A stretch of DNA of 64,000 nt from Doris montereyensis (lineage: Eukaryota > Mollusca > Gastropoda > Nudibranchia > Dorididae), in assembly GCA_037039925.1 (NCBI GenBank), contig JAXRKP010000384.1, positions 193,501 to 257,500 of the forward strand, written 5' to 3'. Below are positions 1 to 12,269 of this stretch, in pieces. A model generated the notes under the pieces. The model was given only the letters and a program-made list of their open reading frames with translations, searched no databases and was not told the DNA's origin. Made by a program: the position numbers and the translations under genes. The stretch's first letter is position 1, and every line of letters begins with the position of its first letter.

Positions 1-828
1 GTATTTTTATTTTTTTATGTCTTCGTGTGTTGTGGTTCAATAAGCTGTGAATTTACACGGTGGTGTGCAAAGAGTTGTGATTTACTCTCTCCTTTCAACT
101 CTTAGACATTTTTAGCTATTAGTTTATCCGTTCATATAATATATTTGGTGCTACAGCCTGTCTTAGACCCTGTATTATAATCATTACTTTGCATACACTT
201 TTATATCTTTTTTAGAAGAGTATCATCAAAATGGCGAGTCTACGTCATCTGTGTGAAGTTTTAATACACAGTGAGTTTTATTACCTAGCAAGAGGTCAGC
301 ATGACACTGAAATTCAAAATCTTGATGGCTTTTATGTGTGAAAGTGTGGTCATTGAATATTTCGTGTTGGTTTTTTGTTGTTGCAATTTTCTTTCTCATC
401 TGGAAGCGCCCATGAAGTCTGTCAGAATGAATTCAGTTTTTTTTATAAGTTTGTAGAATGATTGTAATGATGGGAACTGTATTTGTCGTCTCTTGTTTTG
501 GACAATTGGCCGGCCGCAAGACTTTCGTTGACCAGAGGTTGAAGGAGGGAGCACAATGTAGCGATGGCGGCTGAGTCTTGTTATCACGTCACCAACCATG
601 GCTGGTCTTTACCACAGCACTGCAAACTGGGTTTGGAGTCTTGTATTTTGAAGAGGCCACGGGCTGAATGACTACACTCATAGTCACAATTTTTGTTAAC
701 ACGCAGTTATTCCCCATATCATCGTACTTGGTCATTGTAACTAGTTTATTGTATATACAATTTTCAACTGATAAACGATCATAGTCATACACAGAGCATT
801 TATAGAAGTCTTAGAGTTATAATGTTAT
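1..828. other. No gene recognised
   Basis: AT-rich sequence without a convincing exon. A GC-richer patch near 500-600 has no open frame that I recognise. Short open frames here lack any family motif. Confidence 0.4.
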
Positions 829-1125
829 GTGGCGTCAGTGGCTAAGTGGTTAGCCTGCCGGACTGGGGGTCATGAGGTCCCGTGTTTAAATCTTGGCAAA
901 GCCAGGCCCAATGTTGTGGTCCTTGGGGAAAATTGCACCACACATTTGACCCACTCTACCCAAGTGCAAATTGGTACAAGCACTAGCTTGGGAGTAAAAA
1001 CCTGTCTCAGACTAGCATCCTGACCAGGGGCTGATTTTTATCAACTGTTCCGCTTCATGCTATTGAAACTGGGATACACTCCGGCTCTATCGGCCATAAC
1101 GGCCTTGAAGGAATTTTTCTTTATA
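829..1125 (+). repeat. SINE family A, near full length
   Basis: A tRNA-like head (A-box-like GTGGCTAAGTGGTTAGCCTG, then a degraded B box) is followed by the family body: CCTTGGG, ACCCACTCTACCCAAGTGCAAATTGG, CAGACTAGCATCCTG, and the tail GGCCTTGAAGGAA. The same body recurs at 3745, 19553, 54549, 57711 and 63305. Promoter boxes would be transcribed by RNA polymerase III. Confidence 0.85.
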
Positions 1126-1694
1126 GAGTTATAAAAGAGCTTCAAACTTTGATAATCAATATTCTCAGCTTTCATCTTCTGGGACGATGATCGTTCTTCC
1201 CATTGTCTCTTCATTCATGAATTGCCCCCAGGAAACAAATCTTGTCACTGTCTGGTTTCAAGCAGAAATTAAAAGAGAAAGAAAAACTGGTGAGAAATTA
1301 TCTGCTTGTGTGTTCTGTGACGGAGAAAGATTTTCACAGTAATTCTGGTTTCTTGTTTCTTATCTTATCCTGTTGAAATTTTAAAACACTCCTCCTGGAT
1401 ACTTAACGCTCAATTGTTGGTTTCTTTTTCCTTTTTTTCTTCTTGTTTTTTCACAGACCATGATGAGTATTTTGATATCAGGGTTTATGTCCGACTTCTG
1501 TGGACTGTTTGAAAATTTTTCTTGCTGAGTAAATTTTGTCTTTCTATTGTTAATCTGAAATGAATTGCATTATGATATCTCTGGATATGGAATTTGTTAA
1601 TTTAAGATATTTCTTTAAAATGCGCTTGTATCTGTTTCCTTTTTGATATGTTGGTATCATTTTGATGAAAGCATGTGTATGCCATCATAACACT
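1126..1694. other. No gene recognised
   Basis: AT-rich sequence with polypyrimidine runs; no coding or repeat signature that I can support. Confidence 0.4.
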
Positions 1695-1845
1695 CTATAC
1701 ATGTCAAGGATCCCTGGGCTTTTTGCAGGGCAGTCTGGACGAATTTTTTAAAAATCTTACTAATCACCCCGCCCCCTACCTCCTCCTGAGATCACCTTGG
1801 TTGTGGATGTGGGTCAAAGGAAATCAAATTAAAAATCTCCCTTTG
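1695..1845 (+). repeat. SINE family B, 3' part
   Basis: Matches the family B 3' body (AAGGATCCCTGGGCT, GGGCAGTCTGG, GAGATCACCTTGGTTGTGGATG) ending in a CAAATTAAAA-like tail. The tRNA-like head is missing, as in ordinary 5' truncation. Confidence 0.75.
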
Positions 1846-2049
1846 GAGTTAAGTTGTATGCCATGCGCCCGTTACGTAGAAGATATTATCGCACAGTCTT
1901 GCCATTGCTGTTGTGACATGGTGGTAACACAGGGTGGATAACACTTTGGAAACTCACTCTTAGAATCTCCGAGAAACTTTCTCTCCTAAGAGTGAAATCT
2001 CATTATATTAGCTGACCGACTCAATTCTTGCCTATTCCTGTCAGCACGC

Positions 2050-2290
2050 ATATTTTTTATTTCAACCTTAAACTGTGAATCCAATTTTTATTTGAAAGTG
2101 GTATGTTTAAATTCTGTTTTTAAAGTCTTCAGTGCTGCTACTAAGTTTGATTGCCGTCAGCGGTCTGTTACATAGCCTTGCTGTACTAGCGTAAAATGAG
2201 TGCAGGTGACATCAACATCTGAAGATGGAACCGTGTATGTTTGACAGCCTGATCTGGTTGTTCTTTTTTTATAAGCTGATCTGATGAAAT
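2050..2290 (+). repeat. Dispersed repeat, copy 1 (partner at 28025)
   Basis: About 230 bp that recurs, diverged, at 28025-28290: shared blocks include TTAAAGTCTTCA, GAAGATGGAACC and TATGACAGCCTGATCT or close variants. The type of element is unknown; no terminal repeats or coding frame were seen. Confidence 0.6.
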
Positions 2291-2634
2291 AAACAGTTGC
2301 CATTTATAGCTTTGAATCTCATAGAATCTCCTGGGTTTTTAAAAAAAATATTAATCCTCCTAGAAACTCCTAAAACTTCATCGCATCAGTAATATTCACA
2401 GCCTAACATTTTTTGGCTGTTAAATAGATACTCATGTTACTTCTTATTTCTACGCCTAAACTTAAATATAAAATAAATTTTAAAAAATGTTTTAATGTTG
2501 TACGGCACAATAATCGTGTTTCAATGACAAAATAATATTTTGAATCTCTAAATTGAAGATTTGGGAAAAAATACATGTAGCATTAATTCTCCTTGAATTT
2601 GTTTGTAATCTCCCAGAAAACCCCCTGGAATGTT

Positions 2635-2778
2635 GCCAGTTGGTGGGCGTTGCTGTTAGGTCCTACTTCTTTCCTTTTCGCTCTTTCACTCACCTTTCAT
2701 CTTGTTGTTCCCTCTTAATTCACCCTGAGATCACCGCATATGTGTGGACAGGGTAAATATCAAACAAAACAAAAACGC
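2635..2778 (+). repeat. SINE family C
   Basis: Reads GGTGGGCGTTGCTG, TCCTACTTCTTTCC, CTTTCATCTTG, TTAATTCACCCTGAGATCACC, GGACAGGGTAAAT, then an A-rich AAACAAAACAAA tail, which sets the orientation. Some twenty copies of this family lie in the window. Confidence 0.75.
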
Positions 2779-3061
2779 CAGAGAATCTCCTGACAGGCTT
2801 GAGATCACTGAGTGTTATGCTCCCTGTGGTAACCTCTCAATGTCAATAATAGTCATTTTTACCCATTGGCTCATCATAGGCACGTAGCAAAGCAAGGCAT
2901 CAGCATTTATTGTGAATCTCATTTTTCGTAGCATTTTCTTTGATTTTGCGGTAAATGTGTCATCGTCGATGAACCTATCACACAGTTGATTGATGAATGT
3001 TCCATTGCAGACATTATGTGAGAACACTGTACATGATATGCACCTTTGTCTTTTTGTGTAT

Positions 3062-3181
3062 GGGGGGGGGGGGGGGGGGTTACTACTTTCCAACACTGGT
3101 ATTTTCCTTTGCGTGGGCTTGGTTTTCAGTGTTTGTTGGGTTTGGTTTTTGTAATGGATTGGGGGGGGGGGGGGGGGGGGG
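3062..3181. repeat. Two poly-G tracts
   Basis: Runs of about 18 and 20 G at 3062-3079 and 3162-3181, separated by about 80 bp. They produce spurious glycine-rich open frames. Exact lengths are likely unreliable. Confidence 0.85.
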
Positions 3182-3522
3182 CAGTTGTTTCACTATTTTA
3201 TGCAATGATATATTTTCTTCATTTCATTATGCCAGACTGAACAAAATGATGAATAATGAACTTTTGTAAAGGTATAAATCATACATGCCCTATTAGTTTT
3301 ACTTTTTAAACAAACTTTGTTATACAAAGAATGCGTAAAAAGAGCAACATTCATTTAAAACTAAGCATCAACTTTCTCCATGTTAAGTTTGTTTTCATAT
3401 AAGTATGTGTGTATACGTAATATGTCAGAGCTTCTCATTTTTGGTATTGAAGACGTAGTTGATGAGCATTCTGGCCACTTTTCCATGGACATATTGAGTT
3501 GTACTTACTACTGCTATCATTA

Positions 3523-3736
<214 letters not shown>

Positions 3737-3744
3737 TTTTTGTT

Positions 3745-4028
3745 AAGTGGTTCCTGTGGCCTAGCTTGGGATCATGGGATCTTGGGTTCAGATCTTAGCA
3801 ATGCTAGGTCCCACCTTGTGTTCCTTGGGATAGATGCTTAATACGCGTTTCCCCGCTCGACCCAGGTGTAAATGGGTACCAACAACGTCTTGAGAGTACA
3901 AACTTGCAACAGACTAGCATCGTTTCAAGGAGGTGATTATTATCATCACCTTTCTGCTTTGCACTATAGAAACTAGGATAAGCTCTGGCTCTATGGGCTG
4001 TTTAGGGCCTTGATGATTTGAAGGAACT
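3745..4028 (+). repeat. SINE family A
   Basis: Family A head (degenerate) and body: TTCCTTGGGATAGATGCTTA, CGACCCAGGTGTAAATGGGTAC, CAGACTAGCATCG, GGGCCTTGATG. It lies directly downstream of the CT/CA microsatellite. Confidence 0.85.
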
Positions 4029-4029
4029 T

Positions 4030-5420
4030 TACTATCTCTCTTATGTTTACTCTGACTCTGACCATTTTCCTTTCTAGAACTCGATGCTTAGTTTCAATGG
4101 TCGGTCAATCCGACTTTTGAGTTTTAAATTATGCCATTACATGTATCGTTTCTAGACACTTGCAAAAATACTCTTCATGAAGCTCTAGCATTGAGTGAGT
4201 GTTTGTTTCTCTCTATACCAACCATTCAGGATATGCAACAGTCCAACAATACCATTTTGTCAATTTCTTGTCCTCCATGCATCTGTGCGCGTGGATATTT
4301 TCTTGGAGAGTGTTCATTGTTTGTGTGATAATATGTCTGCCGTACAGATGAAGACGTAGATGGAAAAACCACCATAGCCCAATTGGAAGCGTTTGGAGAA
4401 TTTACGTTAAGTTAACAAAGTGTAGTTTTATCCAAATTTTGCTCAAAAGTGCTTGGGGGGGGGTTACTTAAGTGAAGCCTCTTTTCAGGGACCTTGATGA
4501 ACTTGACTTACATTATGGCTGTGTGACTACGGTAATTTTTTTCCATCTTGGTCTTCTAATGTCAGCAGCTAAATCAGTGTCTCAACATTGCCAATGCTCA
4601 CTATTCTTCCTATTATGCATTCCCAATTTATGTTGCAGTGAGTGAAAGATATAGACAATGGCGTCAAATTTTATTATTACTACGTGTACTGCTTTTTCTC
4701 CCGTCCTGCACCTCTGAAATTTCATTTTCCTTCCTGGGGAAAAAAAAGTTTTAATTGTTTTTCTCCCTTGATGAATTGCCAGATCTACTAACTGCATGCT
4801 TGAAAATAATCGGCAAAAGTTTGTAAAATATTGCTATTGTTTTTGGTTTTTTAATTCACTTTCACACACACTCAAAAAAGTAGAAAATTTGTTTTATGTT
4901 TGTTTGTTATACACAATTTAGTAAACAAGCTGAAATGATTTTACTTATTTGTTATTACAACGCTAGCCAACATGACTGACACACGTATGCTGAAATGATT
5001 ACTCTATTACAATTGTATATAAGTATAGACAAACTTATTTACATGTTCACATATATATATATATATATATATAGGATATATAGGATATATATATATATGT
5101 AACACCATTAGCGGACTAACTAGAAAAAAGTACTTTATAAGGGAAACAACTACATATATATTTTATCAATGCATTATTAAATTTAACGATGTTGTTATAT
5201 AAAGATTGTGCATGCATTTTATAAACTAGTCTACTATGCCCATTGATGCTACTAGTACTAGCCTACAGTCGATTGAACTTGAACAAAGACAAATTCAAAC
5301 TTGTCTGTTCCTAGTTTTTAATTTTCCACGAGGTTTTGAGAGAAAGGGTGGATCATTTCCTTAAGTTCACATGCTCCCGTCTAATCACCAAAAATATTTA
5401 AGCAGATAAATACCATGGGT
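4030..5420. other. Intergenic, no gene recognised
   Basis: AT-rich; a short (TA)n tract lies at about 5052-5098. No exon or known element recognised. Confidence 0.4.
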
Positions 5421-5535
5421 AGTCTCCTGCCCGTTGGTATCGATGATTCTCCTTGTTGTTGACCTCCATTCATGCCTGTCTCTTGCTCTTGTAACGACAT
5501 CGTATAGACAAGTAGTTTTAACCTGGGTTCGATCA
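5420..5535 (-). mobile_element. Possible LINE 3' end fragment
   Basis: The minus strand encodes a short stretch with TRARDRHEWRS, which resembles the A-x-DR-x-x-W signature common at the C terminus of RTE/CR1-type ORF2 proteins. A similar AHDRHEWK stretch is at 55720-55830. The rest is not recognisable. Confidence 0.4.
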
Positions 5536-5619
5536 AACCCCCAGGGGTTTGGTGAGTCAAGTCTCAGGGTTTGATGGAGGTCAAGGTAAACAACTTTTCC
5601 TAGCACTTTTGACTATGCC

Positions 5620-7184
5620 CAGTCCACCCTTAATAATATAATGTAGAGTTCTTGAAGTCTGGCTTGATCACCTATCATGACTACGATTGACCTCACTTGC
5701 ATTTGTTGTTGTAGTATGACTTCATTTTCATGTCAAGCTGGCATTTTTAAGAGGTCGTAGTGACTGGGTCATTTTAGTTTTTGCAATCTACTTTTCAGAC
5801 TGCTTTTTTTCTAAGACCCCAATGTCCAGACCAATTTAAACTGGAATTCGAACTCAAAACCTCACAAAAATCATTTATCTCATTTTATCAACGTATTGCC
5901 GGAAAGTATCATTTCATCTTGCTTGCGTAAATCCAAAATTTTCTGGGTTTTTTTGCTCTTTAAGGGGACAATTATCACTCATAATTTGTCCAAATTTGTT
6001 TTGTAGATCTTTTTATAAAAATGTGTATACTTTATGCTTCCACCATGTCACCACCAGTCAGAAGGCAACACATTTATTCATCAAGAGAGACACACTTTCG
6101 AAGCCAGAGTTACATTGTCCTAAACTTCACATAAACCTGCTTTGAGAAGAAAAAACGTTCCCAAATTCTCAGCTGGAAAGAGAATCTGTAGTTGGACAAA
6201 ATATAAATGAAATTTGTGACAAACGTAGTCCGAATTTGGTTACAATTATTTGTTGTGAGACTGGACAATTGACGACTGTGGATCTGACATAATGATTGTA
6301 ACTCCAAAATCGTCAAATATGTGGTTAGAATAATTTATTTCTGAGCCGATGGCATGCCAGTTGTTTGCAAGGTATATTTTTAGCCCAAACAATAGATTGG
6401 CTGATCGATCTCTACATCTTGATTTGACTGAACTTTACTGCCAGACTTAAGTTTTTTAGGCGTGTGAAACCATGTTGGTGAGAATCAGTTTTTATCTGAA
6501 ATTACGAACATCAATGTGCGGCGTGTTTTTACCCTTCATTTGCAATGTTTTTGCTTCATTACCACAATACACGTCATATTCATAGAACTTTGTAAATACA
6601 TTTGGACGTAAATATGTGTTTTTATTTCCAGTTAGGTGGAATTTCCTTTACTTTTATATTAAGTAACAAACTGCAAAATAATTTACAACAGTTCACGATG
6701 TTTTAGAATTTTCAGTGAAGAGTTTTGTCATTTTTATATTAGTCATTTTCATAATTAGCAACGACAATGTAGAATTTCTGTGAACAGGAAGTGTATAATG
6801 TTACATTCATATACATGTATATTGTATGATATTTAGAAGCTCTTCTTAACTCCTCAATCAGTTGAAATTCAACTATTCCCCTTTTGCTTGATATTCCATT
6901 TTGAACTCTTGTAATGTTTATCATATTTCACATTGGATTAAAGGCTCAGCCATTTTATAGTATTCTCAAAACTTCTTGTTGGATTTCTTTATTGAAAACA
7001 TGTATAGTGTATGTATAATGTGCTGCTAAAAATGTGATTAATTAATACAATGTTAAGTATTAAGTTCAGCCTTATGTGCTGCCCAAGCACCACAGGGATA
7101 AGTAAAGTAAAGCCAGTATGAAGTACATGTATTAAAAATTATTTTTTCAACTGCTTTGAGAATTAGATTTAATATTGTAGAAAA
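5620..7184. other. Intergenic, no gene recognised
   Basis: AT-rich sequence with no recognisable coding region, repeat family or terminal repeats. Confidence 0.4.
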
Positions 7185-7435
7185 CTTTATAACTGCCCTG
7201 TGAACAACCAAGGGATCTTTAACAACCACATTATGCTATGATCTGTATGTGGGACCTCTTTTTTATGGTCCGTCTCCAATAGGACTACATGTCAATCCAC
7301 TTATCTGGACCAGGGAGTGGGTTTTACCTGAAAAAGTCTAGAAAAGATTTTAACCTGTCGGGGCACGAACTTATGACCTTTTGATTACAAGGCAGACAGC
7401 TTACCTTTGCACCACCATGTCCTCTTGCCACACAC
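7185..7435 (-). repeat. SINE family B, 5' part
   Basis: Minus-strand copy with AAGGGATC(T)TT, GATCTGTATGTGGGACC, CCGTCTCCAATAGGACTA, CTGGACCAGGG and the tRNA-like head near 7380-7430. Diverged. Confidence 0.75.
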
Positions 7436-7666
7436 AGTTAACAACATATAGAAATGTTTTGTTTCCATTTTCAGCTCTTAACCGTACTTCTTACAGTCTA
7501 AATTGAGGGCTTATATTATTTCTATGATGGAGAGAGGTGGATGTAGAGATAAAGCTTGAAATGAAAAGAAAGTTAAAGAAGGAGAAGATAAGACTGACAG
7601 ACTGAAACAAACACAGTAAGACAGGCAGTACAAGAAAAAAACAGGAAGAATATTTCTTCAATCCAT

Positions 7667-8000
7667 TGAAATTTACCCTGTCAAACCATATACAGAGATT
7701 GCAGGGTGAATCAAATTTGTTTCATTGATATTTACCCTGTCAAACCATATGTAGTGATTGTAGGGTGAATCAAATTTGTTTCATTGAAATTTACCCTGTC
7801 AAACCATATGCAGTAATTGCAGGGTGAATCAAATTTGTTTCATTGAAATTTACCCTGTCAAACCATGTACAAAGATTGCAGGGTGAATTAAATTCGTTTC
7901 ATTTTCATTGAAATTTACCCTGTCAAACCATATGCAGTGATTGCAGGGTGAATCAAGTTTGTTTCATTGACATTTACCCTACCCACCACATGCAGTGATC
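7667..8000 (-). repeat. Minisatellite made from the SINE family C 3' segment
   Basis: Five to six direct units of about 59-65 bp, each reading ATTGAAATTTACCCTGTC, AAACCATAT, GATTGCAGGGTGAATCAAAT, TTGTTTC. The unit equals the 3' end of SINE family C in minus orientation, so a SINE tail has been amplified in tandem. Confidence 0.9.
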
Positions 8001-8097
8001 TCATGATGAGATAAGAGGAAACAGCAAGATGAAAAATAAGTGAAAGGATAGAAGTAGAGCCTACCAGTAGCACCCGCCACCTGAGAGAGAATGACCA
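7965..8097 (-). repeat. SINE family C, body joined to the minisatellite
   Basis: Continues from the last minisatellite unit into the normal family C body: TGCAGTGATCTCATGATGAG, GAGGAAACAGCAAGATG, GTAGAGCCTACCAGTAGCAC, CCGCCACC. Confidence 0.8.
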
Positions 8098-8127
8098 GAA
8101 GGAGAAAAAAGAGGTTTTTGATTTGAT

Positions 8128-8402
8128 TTCATTTACCCACATCCACAATTAAGATGATCTCTGGGGATTTTGGTAGGAGTTTTAATTTTACCCGGACTGC
8201 CTTGTAAACAGCCAAGGGATCTTGAACATGCACAGAGTGTTGTGATCTGCACACGTGACCTTTTTATTGTCCATTTCCCGATAGGACTAAGTATCAATAC
8301 ATCTACCTGGACCAGGGGGTAGATTTGACCATGAAAAAAAAGAAAATTGTTCAGGGTTGAGAGGTTAACATCTTGCGTCTGGATTACAGAGTCCCCCAAA
8401 GA
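8128..8402 (-). repeat. SINE family B, near full length
   Basis: GATTTCATTTACCCACATCC, AAGATGATCTCTGGGGATTT, CAGCCAAGGGATCTTGAAC, ACCAGGGGGTAGA and the tRNA-like head ending GAGTCCCCCA, all on the minus strand. Confidence 0.85.
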
Positions 8403-8539
8403 AAGAGGAGGATTGGGATGAACGCCATGCCAACATCATGATAATTTATTCTATTTAGTGTTCAGTGTTCACATTCAGCACAGTTATATTCACCGATTCA
8501 GCTGCTCTTCTTTGTTTCAAAAGTTTGATCAGAAATCCC

Positions 8540-8668
8540 CCCCCCCAACCATGTGGTGATCTCAGAGTGCTTTTAAGAGGAAACAGCAAGATGATAGATA
8601 ACTGAAAGTGTGAAAAGAAAAAGAAGGAGAACCTACCAACAGTACCTGCCACCTGCCCACCCTTCAGT
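8540..8668 (-). repeat. SINE family C
   Basis: GTGATCTCAGAGTG, AAGAGGAAACAGCAAGATGA, GAACCTACCAACAGTACC and GCCCACCC identify a minus-oriented family C copy. A short C run replaces its tail. Confidence 0.75.
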
Positions 8669-8974
8669 TGCAAATTCAGTCTCGATTATAACTCAAAACA
8701 TTTCAACTACTGTGTGAAGATGGCAAAACATGACTGATAATAATAATTACAAACTTCTCTTTTCCTTATGTCTCAAGCTAACACAACAAGCAATTCAAAA
8801 CTGTTTCTCATGAAAAAAGAAGATAAAGATGGATTTAGTCTGTAATGTATTCCTGCACAAGTGCCGGTTCACCGGCTGTACCTCATTTTCCCCCAACAGT
8901 CCTCAACTCCCTGGGGAGCATACAGTACAATAGCCTGTTAGGCGCTTCGTACTAACACTGATAAGATTTTTTTG

Positions 8975-9118
8975 TTTCTTTGAAATTTACCCCGTCCACC
9001 GTTGCGATGATCTCAGGGTGAATTATGAGGAAACAGCAAGATAAAAGATAGTGAAAAAAGAAGGAAATGGAAGAAGTAAGACCTACCAGTAGCCTCGCCA
9101 ACCGCCCACCTCTCTGAC
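8975..9118 (-). repeat. SINE family C
   Basis: GAAATTTACCCCGTCCACC, GATGATCTCAGGGTGAATTA, GAGGAAACAGCAAGATAAAA, GACCTACCAGTAGC, GCCAACCGCCCACC. It lies 75 bp outside the left LTR of the gypsy element. Confidence 0.85.
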
Positions 9119-9193
9119 AAGATCTTTCATTACCTGTAGCTGGGTACTTACTTACATCCGAGTCGAGTGAGGAAAGCAGAGTGAAGTACCTTT

Positions 9194-9420
9194 TTTAGCA
9201 TCAAATAAGTCACGTAGAACGATAATATTCTTACGTTATGTAAATTTAATGACGATAAACAATAACATGGAATATCATGGTTATCATGAAGAGATTGAGG
9301 TCGTGTACATTAATCTTGTCATTCAGTAGCAGTGCCGTTTTGTGTCAACCTCAGTCACTAGTTCAAGTCAGTCCTAGCAGTTCCAAAAGGTCAACAAGGG
9401 ATGTAACTCATGTCGCTACA
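9194..9420 (-). repeat. 3' LTR of the gypsy element
   Basis: In element orientation it starts TGTAGCGACATGAG and ends TTTGATGCTA(AA). Next to its start, at 9421-9437, the element strand has the polypurine tract GGGAGGGGGG used for plus-strand priming. Confidence 0.93.
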
Positions 9421-9479
9421 TAACCCCCCTCCCAGCGGGATACAGTTCCTGTAGGAGCGATTAAGGATGCTGTCTGCTA

Positions 9480-10757
9480 TCATCGGAACCTCAAGGGGCG
9501 ACGAAGAACTCTGCCGGTGCGTGAAGTCACGTTGTCATTTGCTGATGGTTGATTTGAATGAGAAGGTGGTGTGACAGTCGCAGGCTTTAGAGTTGAGAAT
9601 TGATCAGGGCGGTCAGCTAGCACGTTGTTTTCGCAAGTGGTTAACTGAGTGACGTGAGCCGTTTTTAGGCGGTCAATTGAGATGTTTTCTAAGCGCCCTT
9701 TCATCTCGAGGGTGAAGTATTTATCATCCTTCTCAACAACACGAAATGGACCGTCATATGGTCGTTGGAGGGGGTTCTTGTGTGAGTCTTTCCGAACGTA
9801 AACATAGTCGGCTGAAGCTAAAGTTGAGGGTACGTGAGAGGGTTGTTTTCCATGGAACTTCGGCGCAGGGGCATGAATTGAACGCATGATTTGTTGGAGT
9901 TGCCTAAGGAATGGTATATCTGGTTCGGAATTACGGGTGTCACATGGTTGCAGGAATTCACCAGGTATGCGGAGTGTCGAACCATACACAAGTTCGGCAG
10001 GTGAACAGTCAGGATCCACTCTCCAAGAAGAACGAAGGCCTAATAGAACCATGGGAAGTTCTTCAAACCAATTCGGAGTGGTTGTGCGAGCTTTTAGTGC
10101 TGCTTTGAGTTGGCGGTGAAGGCGTTCAACCATTCCGTTTGCTTGTGGATGGTAAGCGGTGGTTGTTTTTGCTTTGATGCCAAGCAGTTTGTTGAGTTCA
10201 GTCCATAGGGTCGAGGTGAATACTGCCTCCACGGTCAGAAACTATGTCTTCGGGTACTCGAATCTTGAAATCAATGGTGAAGAAGAGCTGAAGCGCAGGT
10301 GGTAGCAAGGGCATCGGGGAGAGGGATGGCTTCGGGCCATCTCGTGAAGCGGTCAATTATTGTGAATAGGTATTTCATACCTTGGCTTTCTGGTAGAGGC
10401 CCAACTAAATCTACGTGGAGGCAGCAAAACCTATCAGACGGGGGAAGGCGTTCTGTGAGTGGGGAGGGAGAGTATGGCGATGGACTTTAGAGGCCTGACA
10501 ATCAGGGCACTCCCTGCACCATTTGCGGATGTCACGTTGCATGCCATGCCAAACGAAGCGTTGTGAAATTGCTTTTGGGTGGGTCTAACACCGGAGTGTG
10601 AAAGACCATGAATCTTGTTGAACACGATGCGGGTCCAAGAGGTGGAAGTACTGGCCTTGGCGCTCCCATGGATGTGTCGCACAGAAGCGTTTGACGAGCC
10701 GATATCAATGTCTTTGAGCGTCAGGCCTGTTGTTTTGGCCATATCGTATGAGACCAT
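9480..10757 (-). CDS. Integrase region of the gypsy element, broken
   Basis: The minus frame 10757-10434 carries the zinc-binding end and start of the catalytic core; 10232-9480 carries the end of the core (TTAYHPQANGMVERLHRQLK, holding the third acidic catalytic residue in the usual gypsy context) and a C-terminal module typical of gypsy integrases. Between them, about 10434-10232, the frame changes and stops occur. Integrase would insert the cDNA copy into the host genome. The reading is clear as family, but no single frame spans it. Confidence 0.88.
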
Positions 10758-10879
10758 TTCGTCTGCTGTTACTTGGTCACGGGCGAGGTGGTCAAAGTTG
10801 ATGTTTTCATCCCAATGATTGTCCCTGCCGATCGCGTGGAGAACCAGGGTGTCCGTGTTTTCAGTTTCTCAGATTGTGT

Positions 10880-11425
10880 TTATCCTCGACAGGGCGTCTG
10901 CGACACATTGAATTTACCTTTGATATATTGAATGTCCGTAGTAAATTCTGCGATGAAAGACAAATGTCTAGTTTGGCGCGGAGAACGGTCATTCTGGCTT
11001 TTCAAAGCAGTCGTCAGAGGTTTGTGGTCTGTAAAGAGGGTAAAGGGTCTTCCTTCCAAAAAGTGTCTAAAATGTTTGATTGCACTGTAAGATGCTAACA
11101 GTTCACGGTCGAATGCGCTGTACTTCTTTTCTGCGTCAGAAAGCTTTCGGGAGAAAAAGGCAAGGGGTGCCCAGGATCTACCCTGGCGTTGCTCAAGTTG
11201 GGCTCCAATGGCGGTGTTCGATGCATCCACAGTGAGACTAGTTGGAGCCTCTGGTTGAGGATGATGTAAGAGTACTGCCTCACTGAGCAGGGTTTTGGTT
11301 TTGTCGAAAGCTTCTTGACAAACGCTGGACCAATCAATCTTTTGTCCTTTGCCACTTGCCTGAGCATGGAGCGGGGCTAGAGTAGCAGCAATTCCAGGAA
11401 GGAAACGGTGGTAGTAATTAACCAT
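10880..11425 (-). CDS. RT thumb and RNase H of the gypsy element
   Basis: An open 181-residue frame begins in the RT thumb (MVNYYHRFLPGIA), followed by the RNase H core with LTVDASNTAIGAQLEQ, FFSRKLSDAEKKYSAFDREL, and FTDHKPL, all hallmark gypsy motifs. RNase H degrades the RNA strand of the cDNA hybrid. It ends near 10880, where the frame shifts before the integrase region. Confidence 0.9.
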   Translation of the reverse strand: MVNYYHRFLPGIAATLAPLHAQASGKGQKIDWSSVCQEAFDKTKTLLSEAVLLHHPQPEAPTSLTVDASNTAIGAQLEQRQGRSWAPLAFFSRKLSDAEKKYSAFDRELLASYSAIKHFRHFLEGRPFTLFTDHKPLTTALKSQNDRSPRQTRHLSFIAEFTTDIQYIKGKFNVSQTPCRG

Positions 11426-11492
11426 GCCTAGGAAGCGTTGTAGGCTCGTGCGGTTGCTGGGTGGTTCGCTGTCACGAAGGGCAGCAATCCTG

Positions 11493-12100
11493 TCAGGAAG
11501 AGGAGTGATTTCTTAGCACTGACGTGATGTCCCAAGAAATCGATTTCGTTGCAGCAAAAACACATTTGGTTTTGTTTATGACCAGGCCATTGGAAGATAG
11601 GAGTGTGAAAAGTTCCTGAAGGTGCTTAATGTGTTCCTGTGGAGAATGACTTGCAACCAGAATGTCGTCGAGATATACGAAAGCAAAGGTCAGGTCGCGC
11701 AGTATTCCATCCATGAGGCGCTGGAAAGATTGGGCAGCATTTTTCAATCCGAAAGGCATTCAGAGGAACTCCCAGAGTCCGAAAGGTGTAATTATTGCTG
11801 TCTTTGCTATAGACGATGAGGCCATGGGGATCTGATGATAGCCTCTAATCAAATCGATTTTTGAAAAGATTGAACAGCCAGCAAGATGGTTGGTGAAATC
11901 TTGAATATGCGGTATAGGATAGCGGTCGTCTTCGGTTGATGCATTCAGACACCTGTAGTCACCACAAGGTCGTCATTTTCCATCAGGCTTAGGGACAACA
12001 TGGAGAGGTGAAGACCATGGGGATTTTGAACGGCGGACAATGCCTAATTCTTCCATCTTTAAAAACTCTGCTTTAGCAGCAGACAGTTTTTCTTGGTCTA
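11493..12100 (-). CDS. Reverse transcriptase palm/fingers of the gypsy element
   Basis: The frame ending at 11493 holds [17 protein letters not shown] and the catalytic [10 protein letters not shown] near residue positions expected for RT. The upstream finger region (12100-11760) is recognisable in pieces but has frame breaks and a stop near 11762. RT copies the element RNA into DNA. Confidence 0.88.
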
Positions 12101-12269
12101 GACGTCGAGCTCTTGCATGTGTTGGTGGGCCATTAGAGACGATGTGGTGTTCGACGCCGTGTTTGTTGGTAGAGTTGTCAAAATGTGGACTAAGGATCTC
12201 AGAAACTGCTGCAGCAGGTTTGAATATTCGCTCTGAGGCTGGAGACTTAAACCTGAGAGTGTAAGGGAA

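Noticed and set aside
829..910. tRNA gene
   Set aside because: The A- and B-box-like sequence belongs to SINE family A; the acceptor stem does not pair and the body continues 220 bp. Other SINE heads were rejected in the same way.
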